From the NCBI GenBank assembly GCA_002319875.1, contig DCFS01000338.1, positions 1 through 5,369 on the forward strand: a stretch of 5,369 nucleotides of DNA. Reading direction: 5' to 3'. The translations under genes were made by a program, and so were the position numbers. Below the pieces are notes generated by a model. It was not told the origin of the DNA and made no database searches. It saw only the letters and a list, made by a program, of their open reading frames with translations. Positions 1 through 5,369 of the stretch are shown here, piece by piece. Origin of the DNA: Treponema sp. UBA1798 (GTDB taxonomy: Bacteria; Spirochaetota; Spirochaetia; Treponematales; Treponemataceae). Each line of letters opens with the position of its first letter. Position 1 is the first letter of the stretch.

Positions 1-2867
1 CTGTATCTGCTGCCGGCCGTTATACGGGCGATGTCCGCCTGTACAGGGAACTGACTTCCTCATATAACAGCGGATTCTATCCCGGCGTAATCAGATACGC
101 AGATCTGCTGAAAACAGAGTATCCGTCTTCCGTATATCTGCTTCGCGCTTTGATATATAAAGGTGAATGCCTGTTCCGGCTTGGCCGGATTGAACCGGCG
201 TCAGAATTACTCGCCGGGGCAGAAGCTTCTGCAGGACAGGATTCTGTTCTGCAGGCTTTTTGCGAATACTGGGCAGGCCGGATCAGTTTTGAGCAGAAAG
301 ATTATAACGGCGCCGCGCGGTCCTTTTATACGGTCTGCAGGATTTTACAGCATGCCGTGGAGGAAAATGAGCCCGCTTGGTATTATAATTCTGCAATAGT
401 ATATGCTGCCCGTTCCTGTATATATCAGGGAGACTATATTCAGGCTGTTCCGTTGTTTGAGTACGTGATAGCACACGGTGCCGGATACGGAAAGGACGAT
501 TATAACGATTCTGCGGAATGTCTGTTTCTGGCGTATACCCGTACCGCGCAGTATGATAAACTGCTGAAACTGTATCCTCTCTTAACCTCTTTACCGGCAG
601 ATATATACGGTAATCTGACATTGTATGCCGGCGATGCTGAATATGCCCTGGGAAATTACCGCAAAGCGTTTGATATATATACCGCAGGGCTTGTTTCCGG
701 TGACGCTGCACTGACGGCCGTATTTTTCCAGAAAGCTTTTTCTGTCGCGGATGCTCACCGTAAAGAGATCGGGACGGATCCCGGAGACGTCCTTGCGCTC
801 GCACAAAGTAAACTTTCCGGCTACCCTGAACTGTTGGCCGGATTTTTTGTCCGGCTTGGCATAGATGCATACACGCAGGGAAATTTGATAAAAGCCCGGA
901 GTTATTTCAGTTCCGGCGGCATAGCAGATTTCCCCGGACTGAAACAGATTGCAGCTCTGTATCTCGCTGAAATAGCGTTCCGGACCGGTTCTCCTGCCGC
1001 CGCCGGTGCTGCCGCTGCAGAAAAAATTCTGACTGATACGGCACAGCAGACCACAGTTGTGCAGAACGACAGCCTTTACGGAATTTACCGGCTGCAGCTT
1101 GCTCGCTATGCGGGCTTACAGCAGAAATGGCAGGCGTGTGCTTCTTATGCAGCGCAGGTAAAGCCTGCTGATATGGATGCACTGTACTGGACATCACTGG
1201 CAGAATATAAAATGGGGAATTATGTACAGACAGTCCGGAGTGTGGAATCCGGCAGTCCGCAGGAAGGGGAAAAAGCAGTTCCTTCATCATCTGAGATCAG
1301 AAAACTGTATGCCCTCGCGCTTGCACAGACAGGAAGAATATCCGACGCTTTGTTCCAGTTCGGAGAACTGGACGCTGGTAAAAGCCTCGACGATGACTCG
1401 AGGATGGATTATGCGAAAACATTACTGCTGGCAGGAAAATATGATGCTGCATTCCTTCAGGCTTCAAAATGTGTTTCCGTTCAGGCACCTTATATTTCGG
1501 CTCTCGCTTTATTCAATATCGGTAACTGGAATCAGGCCGTATCCGGCTTTTCAGGTTATCTTTCTTCCGGTGATTCAGAATATGCTGATTATGCACTTTT
1601 TTACCGCGGGTATGCGCGCTACCGGCGGAGTGATTATCCGGCTGCATATGAAGATCTGTCCGGATTTATACAGAAATATCCTCAGCACGTGTTGTGCTGG
1701 GAAGCATATATGACTGCAGCGCAGGCTGCAATTCAGATGAAACGTTTTTCCGACGCAGCCCGCTTTGCAGAAGCCGCTGCCGGATCAGCTGCTTCGCAGT
1801 CAGCGCGGCAGGACGCGGTTTTGTTATGTGCCGGTATTTATTCGGATGCCGGTGAATATGATAAAGCATTATCCTTCCTGTCTGTTTATTCCTCCGGCAG
1901 GGATGATTTTTCCTTGAAAAGCAGGTATGAAACTGCGCAGATCCTTACCAGAAAAGGTGAATCTGAAAAGGCTGACGGAGTGTACGGAAGTATCGTTTCC
2001 GATTTCCCGTCTGATCCGGTCACAGAAGAAGCAATGTACCGGCGCGGTGAACTTTATTATTCTACCGGAAGCTATCCGACAGCACTTCAGCGGTTTGATG
2101 CGTATTTCAAACAATACCCGAAGGGCCGTTTTACAGATGCAGCGTTATATTTCGGAGCGGACTGTTTTTCGCATACAGGAGAAGTACAGCGGGCGATATT
2201 GCAGTATTCGCTGCTTTTGAAAATCTGTCCCGGCAGTACATACCGGTACAGTTCAATGAAAAACCTTGCAGGTCTTTACCGGAGTACCGGTGATTATAAT
2301 GCTGCTTTAAGAGTCCTGCACGACCAGTCAGCAGAATACGGACAGCAGGCTGCCTCCGACGGAATCAGTAAACAGATTTCAGAACTTGAGCAGCTGGCTG
2401 CAGGAACTGATGAACGTATTGTTGCAAAGCTTGCAGAATACAGGAATTCGGGAACCTATACCTCGCAAGCAGGAAGAAATGCAGGTACGGAACTTGTTCA
2501 ATTGTATGCAGCATCCCCTTCGACGCAGAAGAACGCTGCGATGATTGCAGAGGAAATTTTACCTTCCCAGCAGAAAAATATAGGGCGGGAAAGCCGTTAT
2601 GCTGCCCGGACAGCACAATTTCTTGGAACCTATTACCGGCAGAACGGCAGAGACAGGGAAAGTGCTGAAAAATTCCTTTTGGCTGCAGAGTATTTCAGAA
2701 TGAATAAGGATTCTGACAACGCAGCCGTTGCCTTGTACGGCGCAGTGGAAGCCTTCGATGCTGCCGGGATGTACGCAGATGCGAAGGTCTCTGCCGGAAC
2801 ACTTGATTCTCTTTATCCTGAAAGCCGGCAGAATACTGCAGCGAAGATGATTATTGCACGTTACTGA
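1..2867 (+). CDS. Large tetratricopeptide-repeat (TPR) protein, 5'-truncated, probably exported
   Basis: The reading frame is open from base 3 to the TGA at 2865-2867 (954 residues visible), so the true start lies upstream. The first visible residues, VSAAGRYTGD, look like the end of a signal peptide (V-x-A before the cleavage point), suggesting only some 20 residues are missing and that the mature protein is periplasmic. Nearly the whole length is paired amphipathic helices of TPR type, roughly 17-18 degenerate units. Clear examples are YALGNYRKAFDIY, YRRSDYPAAYEDL, DAGEYDKALSFL, YSTGSYPTALQRFDAYFKQYP and YRSTGDYNAALRVL. The stretch coded at about 2001-2310 resembles the BamD/CpoB(YbgF) kind of TPR, with units ending in F/YP-x-x-P or QYPKG. 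A less regular segment (about 2370-2580) separates it from a last helical block. TPR arrays bind other proteins; no catalytic domain is visible. Being upstream of a barrel and an ExbB/ExbD pair suggests an envelope scaffold. The family is clear; the precise role is not. Confidence 0.9.
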   Translation, partial: VSAAGRYTGDVRLYRELTSSYNSGFYPGVIRYADLLKTEYPSSVYLLRALIYKGECLFRLGRIEPASELLAGAEASAGQDSVLQAFCEYWAGRISFEQKDYNGAARSFYTVCRILQHAVEENEPAWYYNSAIVYAARSCIYQGDYIQAVPLFEYVIAHGAGYGKDDYNDSAECLFLAYTRTAQYDKLLKLYPLLTSLPADIYGNLTLYAGDAEYALGNYRKAFDIYTAGLVSGDAALTAVFFQKAFSVADAHRKEIGTDPGDVLALAQSKLSGYPELLAGFFVRLGIDAYTQGNLIKARSYFSSGGIADFPGLKQIAALYLAEIAFRTGSPAAAGAAAAEKILTDTAQQTTVVQNDSLYGIYRLQLARYAGLQQKWQACASYAAQVKPADMDALYWTSLAEYKMGNYVQTVRSVESGSPQEGEKAVPSSSEIRKLYALALAQTGRISDALFQFGELDAGKSLDDDSRMDYAKTLLLAGKYDAAFLQASKCVSVQAPYISALALFNIGNWNQAVSGFSGYLSSGDSEYADYALFYRGYARYRRSDYPAAYEDLSGFIQKYPQHVLCWEAYMTAAQAAIQMKRFSDAARFAEAAAGSAASQSARQDAVLLCAGIYSDAGEYDKALSFLSVYSSGRDDFSLKSRYETAQILTRKGESEKADGVYGSIVSDFPSDPVTEEAMYRRGELYYSTGSYPTALQRFDAYFKQYPKGRFTDAALYFGADCFSHTGEVQRAILQYSLLLKICPGSTYRYSSMKNLAGLYRSTGDYNAALRVLHDQSAEYGQQAASDGISKQISELEQLAAGTDERIVAKLAEYRNSGTYTSQAGRNAGTELVQLYAASPSTQKNAAMIAEEILPSQQKNIGRESRYAARTAQFLGTYYRQNGRDRESAEKFLLAAEYFRMNKDSDNAAVALYGAVEAFDAAGMYADAKVSAGTLDSLYPESRQNTAAKMIIARY

Positions 2868-2872
2868 AATAC

Positions 2873-2877
2873 AGGAG
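2873..2877 (+). promoter_or_regulatory. Ribosome binding site that sets the TTG start of the barrel gene
   Basis: AGGAG lies six bases before the TTG at 2884, in the short gap after the TPR gene stop. It supports TTG 2884 over the in-frame TTG at 2854. The earlier codon overlaps the TPR gene, has no comparable site before it, and would put a polar stretch (HVTEIQEIK) in front of the signal peptide. Confidence 0.75.
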
Positions 2878-2883
2878 ATCAAA

Positions 2884-4551
2884 TTGATAAAATATCTGGT
2901 GGTCTGTCTTATAGTATGTTTTACAACGGTCTCTGTTTCTTTTACACAGAGCACAAAGAAAAATGATACTGCCGATGAAATAGCGCTTCCTGATGTAACG
3001 ACTGTCGTTCCCGGCAACACACTGCAGACGGGAAAAGATGCGGTACCTGATTTTTCCGGTGTCTTACCGGGAAAAGATACCGCTGCACCTGTCTTGCCCC
3101 GGCTTCCGGATACGAAAATCGATACCTCCGGTACCGTTACAGAAGACCGTACATCAGGCGGCGGAAAAAAGGATATATACGCAGAAGGTCTTATCGGCGG
3201 CGGTTATCCCGGGTTTTTTACGGGAGATTTTTCTTTATACCGTTCTCAGGGAAATAATCCGTTTCTGCTGAAGTTCGGACATGAAAGTGCAAGCGGTTAT
3301 TCCCGGGAATCTTTATCTGACGGCTTCTTTGATACTTCAACCGATATATCCGGTGAAAAGACGTTTACAGGAGACAAAACCGTCTTGAATCTTAAAGCCG
3401 CCTATAAAAGATCAGAAGACGGTTTACAGGATAATTCTCCTGTATTTTACGATATGACAAAACAGTTATTATCAGGTTCAGGTTCAGCTGATATAAAATG
3501 TACGGATAACTTTAACCTTTCTCTAACCGCGGATTCCGATTTTTACAACCGTTATGCGGGGGAAAACGGCAGTGATACGGTACCGGAAGCGGAAAAGGGA
3601 ATTTCCGTTTTTTATCTGAATCCATCTGCATCCGGTATCTGGACAAAGGATGGGGTAACAGTAATCTTGTCCGGAGTATACAACCTTGAGTGCAATGCAG
3701 GAGATGATTCGGCCTTCACCGGTTATGACGGTGATTTAACGGAGCTGTCTCTCCATCGGGGGCAGTTCGGACAAAAAATCTCATGGTCAAATGATGTTTT
3801 TTCATTTTATGAAGCAGCGTCAGCCGTAGTCGGAACTGCAATCGGCAGCGGTTCTGTTATAGTTCCTTTTACTGCGGGTGCTACGGCAAAGGTCGGAAAC
3901 CCCGGGGCCGTAATTGTCTTATCCGCGGAAGGCGGCCTGTCGAGCGGGCTTGAATCATGCCGGGAGCTTGAAGAAAAATATAAATTTACCTATCTGTCTT
4001 TTATACCCGGCGAGACAACAGACTGGTATGGTATATTCAGTGCTTCCGTACCTGTTTACGGCAGGTTTTCAGCGGTATCTTCTGTTGAATACCGGAAAAC
4101 AGCCTTCAGCAACGGTACCTGGGAACCTGTTTATTCCGGTACTTCGGCGTCCGGATTGTATGGTTTCGTACAGCGTGACAGAACGCTGCTCAAAACAGTA
4201 GAATCCCTGTCAACGACGGTAAAGAATATTTCATTGACGGCGGATTGGACTGCATACTGGAAGGATGTGCCTGTTCTTGAAAACGAACAGACTCTTGGTT
4301 TGTCTGCCGGAATTCAGGATGCGAAAGCCGACAAAGGTGCCGATACGTCTGTAAGGTTTGAACTTGGAGACGATGCCGATAACGTTCCTGAAATAGCTGT
4401 TTCAGGGTTCTGCAGACTTTCGCCGGGACTTCGTCTTGATTTAAAAGCAGAGGATATAATAAAGTTACTGAGCGGAGAATCAAGAACGTATGCCGGAAAA
4501 TATATTACAAGAAGCGGTAGCGCATCCGTATTCTTAAAATTCTTTTTCTGA
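2884..4551 (+). CDS. Predicted outer-membrane beta-barrel protein with proline-rich N-terminal extension
   Basis: This predicted protein has 555 residues and starts at TTG. Residues 1-23 (MIKYLVVCLIVCFTTVSVSF then TQS) form a signal peptide: one Lys, a hydrophobic core, and a likely cleavage near residues 21-23. The Cys residues at 8 and 12 lie too early for a convincing lipobox. Residues about 24-96 are low in hydrophobics and carry repeated LPD/VPG/VPD/LPG elements and a GGG turn, so they look like a disordered periplasmic tether. From about residue 97 to the end the sequence shows short strands with alternating hydrophobic and aromatic residues, Gly/Asp/Asn/Ser-rich turns and few Cys, as in outer-membrane barrels. 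It ends VFLKFFF, matching the C-terminal aromatic signal read by the BAM machinery. The final strand pair (LRLDLKAEDIIKLL then a loop then SASVFLKFFF) recalls the end of TonB-dependent receptor barrels, but no plug domain is visible. It sits 16 bases after the TPR gene and 33 before exbB, implying joint function. The exact family was not recognised; a barrel is likely, transport is only inferred. Confidence 0.78.
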   Translation: MIKYLVVCLIVCFTTVSVSFTQSTKKNDTADEIALPDVTTVVPGNTLQTGKDAVPDFSGVLPGKDTAAPVLPRLPDTKIDTSGTVTEDRTSGGGKKDIYAEGLIGGGYPGFFTGDFSLYRSQGNNPFLLKFGHESASGYSRESLSDGFFDTSTDISGEKTFTGDKTVLNLKAAYKRSEDGLQDNSPVFYDMTKQLLSGSGSADIKCTDNFNLSLTADSDFYNRYAGENGSDTVPEAEKGISVFYLNPSASGIWTKDGVTVILSGVYNLECNAGDDSAFTGYDGDLTELSLHRGQFGQKISWSNDVFSFYEAASAVVGTAIGSGSVIVPFTAGATAKVGNPGAVIVLSAEGGLSSGLESCRELEEKYKFTYLSFIPGETTDWYGIFSASVPVYGRFSAVSSVEYRKTAFSNGTWEPVYSGTSASGLYGFVQRDRTLLKTVESLSTTVKNISLTADWTAYWKDVPVLENEQTLGLSAGIQDAKADKGADTSVRFELGDDADNVPEIAVSGFCRLSPGLRLDLKAEDIIKLLSGESRTYAGKYITRSGSASVFLKFFF

Positions 4552-4566
4552 TAATAGTAACGATAA
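4549..4566 (+). other. Cluster of tandem in-frame stop codons ending the barrel gene
   Basis: The barrel frame ends TGA TAA TAG TAA, then one CGA codon, then a further TAA, giving five in-frame stops within six codons. This directly follows the codons for the terminal FFF. It would block any readthrough that extends the C-terminus, which in barrel proteins must end in the aromatic residue. That purpose is inference; the codons themselves are plain in the sequence. Confidence 0.85.
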
Positions 4567-4568
4567 CC

Positions 4569-4574
4569 AGGAGG
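4569..4574 (+). promoter_or_regulatory. Strong ribosome binding site of the exbB-like gene
   Basis: AGGAGG, a perfect Shine-Dalgarno match, lies ten bases before the ATG at 4585. It is the strongest such site in the window and suggests that the channel subunit is translated independently and well. This fits ExbB being needed in excess over ExbD in known complexes. Confidence 0.8.
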
Positions 4575-4584
4575 CTATAGACAC

Positions 4585-5196
4585 ATGTTTGCTTTAATAA
4601 AATCCGGCGGTATTCTGATGATTCCTATCATACTGTGCGGTGTGATTGCTACTTTCATAATTATTGAACGCTGTTATTATTTTTATATAATCAGGAAACG
4701 GGATGAGATCCTTATGCCGTCCCTGACCGATGCACTTCTAAAAAAAGATTTTCAGGCAGCTGAAATAAGTTGTGTTACGGCCGGTACTCCGGCGGCGAAA
4801 GTGATTAAAAAAGCTCTCGAATGCCGCAGATGGCCGGAACCTGATTTAAAGGAAATCATTTCTGTGGAAATGGATGCTGTCGTACCCCTGTTTGAGCATC
4901 TGCTTACAACGCTTGGAACAATCGCGAACATTTCGACATTGCTCGGACTGCTTGGAACGGTGACGGGTAATATCAGGGCTTTCGGTGTGCTTGGCAGCGG
5001 AGGCGCAATGGGGAATCCTGCCTTGCTTGCCGGTGCCATAGCAGAAGCGTTACTGACTACGGTTGCAGGACTGTCGGTTTCAATTCCGGCTGTCGTTTTC
5101 CATAACTTTTTTGTCTCGCGGGTAAACCGGCGCATAACGGAAATGGAATCGAATGTAACGTCGGTACTTGTCCGGCTGACGGGCCGGGTGCTGTGA
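4585..5196 (+). CDS. exbB: ExbB/TolQ/MotA-family proton channel subunit
   Basis: This is a complete 203-residue protein starting at ATG. It belongs to the MotA/TolQ/ExbB family: inner-membrane subunits that, with ExbD/TolR partners, use proton flow to drive TonB- or Tol-type work at the outer membrane. Three membrane segments are visible: about 8-30 (ending in the typical IIIERCYYF), about 105-130 and about 146-174. The cytoplasmic loop between the first two is about 75 residues, as in short ExbB forms. The signature stretch TLLGLLGTVTGNIRAF (118-133) carries the conserved Thr125, and AIAEALLTTVAGLSVSIPAV (151-170) carries Glu154 and Thr158/159, matching the pore residues of ExbB and TolQ. 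No key residue is missing. A perfect Shine-Dalgarno precedes it, and the exbD-like gene follows after one base. The ExbB-versus-TolQ choice rests on short length and context; no tolB, pal or tolA is seen. The symbol denotes the family rather than a proven orthologue. Confidence 0.93.
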   Translation: MFALIKSGGILMIPIILCGVIATFIIIERCYYFYIIRKRDEILMPSLTDALLKKDFQAAEISCVTAGTPAAKVIKKALECRRWPEPDLKEIISVEMDAVVPLFEHLLTTLGTIANISTLLGLLGTVTGNIRAFGVLGSGGAMGNPALLAGAIAEALLTTVAGLSVSIPAVVFHNFFVSRVNRRITEMESNVTSVLVRLTGRVL

Positions 5197-5197
5197 T

Positions 5198-5369
5198 ATG
5201 AAAATAAAACGGAGAAGCGGCGTCCAGGCCAATGTAGATCTCATCCCCATGATAGACATCGTATTCCAGCTCATTCTCTTTTTTCTTGTATCTACGACGT
5301 TCGCCGTCCTTCCTGCAGTAACCGTACGGCTTCCGGACAGTTCGACTGCAAAAAGCGAGAGCGTTGCAG
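5198..5369 (+). CDS. exbD: ExbD/TolR-family protein, 3'-truncated
   Basis: The first 57 codons are visible, starting at ATG one base after the exbB stop; the frame runs off the window. The N-terminus MKIKRRSG is basic and cytoplasmic. It is followed by VDLIPMIDIVFQLILFFLVS, the single transmembrane helix of the ExbD/TolR family with its preceding N-V-D-x-x-P motif. Asp20 in P-M-I-D matches the essential protonatable Asp of the family (Asp25 in E. coli ExbD). The part after the helix, PAVTVRLPDSS, is the usual start of the periplasmic domain (V-x-L-P). There is no clear Shine-Dalgarno, only the G-rich end of exbB, so translation is probably coupled to the upstream gene. Partner of the adjacent channel subunit in a proton-driven motor. 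ExbD is more likely than TolR by analogy with the upstream gene, but the missing C-terminal domain leaves this open. Confidence 0.92.
   Translation, partial: MKIKRRSGVQANVDLIPMIDIVFQLILFFLVSTTFAVLPAVTVRLPDSSTAKSESVA

Noticed and set aside
283..870. 195-codon open frame on the minus strand
   Set aside because: It lies wholly opposite the TPR gene. Its translation is rich in Arg/His/Tyr/Pro with no domain-like pattern, as expected for the complement of the coding frame.
1177..1713. 178-codon open frame on the plus strand in another phase
   Set aside because: It overlaps the TPR gene completely and its translation is rich in His, Cys, Trp and Met with no repeat pattern. The TPR frame explains this stretch.
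2854..2883. Upstream TTG at 2854 as start of the barrel protein
   Set aside because: It would overlap the TPR gene, lacks a ribosome binding site, and would add a polar decapeptide before the signal peptide. TTG 2884 has AGGAG at six bases.
2905..2919. Cys residues at 8 and 12 of the barrel protein as a lipoprotein lipobox
   Set aside because: They fall inside the hydrophobic core, too close to the N-terminus for a signal peptidase II site, and a C-terminal barrel with terminal Phe fits an integral outer-membrane protein better.
2559..3020. 153-codon open frame on the minus strand spanning the TPR-barrel junction
   Set aside because: Its Cys/Ile/Val-rich stretches are the complement of the barrel signal peptide and TPR end. 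I saw no convincing start signal, and both plus-strand genes are better supported.
4552..4584. Terminator or promoter between the barrel and exbB genes
   Set aside because: I see no inverted repeat with a T-run and no convincing -35/-10 pair in these 33 bases; they hold extra stop codons and a ribosome binding site.
4752..5135. 127-codon open frame on the minus strand
   Set aside because: It is the antisense of the conserved exbB-like channel region, and its Ser/Ala/Pro-rich translation follows from that gene.
4585..5196. Flagellar stator MotA instead of ExbB
   Set aside because: At 203 residues with three membrane segments and an ExbD-type partner next to it, it lacks the four-helix layout and long cytoplasmic loop of MotA. 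The partner lacks any visible MotB-like features.

Overview
The window holds four genes in a row, all on the + strand, almost without gaps. They read as one operon for an energised cell-envelope system in a diderm (double-membrane) bacterium. Order: (1) a very large tetratricopeptide-repeat (TPR) protein, cut at its 5' end by the window edge; (2) a predicted outer-membrane beta-barrel protein of about 555 residues that starts at TTG; (3) a complete ExbB/TolQ/MotA-family proton-channel subunit; (4) the first 57 codons of an ExbD/TolR-family partner, cut by the 3' edge. Intergenic gaps are 16, 33 and 1 nt. I see no internal promoter, terminator, RNA gene, mobile element or CRISPR array, and no gene-free stretch longer than 33 nt.

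Organism: an outer membrane is implied by the barrel protein, with its C-terminal Phe and signal peptide, and by the ExbB/ExbD pair. GC content near 48%, TTG start use, Tyr/Ser/Ala-rich TPR proteins and the general style suggest a spirochaete, perhaps Treponema-like. This is an impression from style, not a proof; a Bacteroidota-like or other Gram-negative source is not excluded.

How the genes may work together (inference): ExbB and ExbD form an inner-membrane, proton-motive-force-driven motor. The TPR protein is probably periplasmic or membrane-associated and would be a large protein-protein scaffold. The barrel protein has a proline-rich, apparently disordered N-terminal extension of about 75 residues that would sit in the periplasm, and no recognisable plug domain. 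Together they could span the envelope from motor through scaffold to outer-membrane barrel. A TonB-like transducer would be expected just downstream of the window. The substrate or mechanical job is unknown.

Compositional notes: the tetranucleotide CCGG is markedly frequent (about 77 by hand count) while its same-composition counterpart GGCC is not (about 14). The barrel gene ends in an unusual run of in-frame stop codons.
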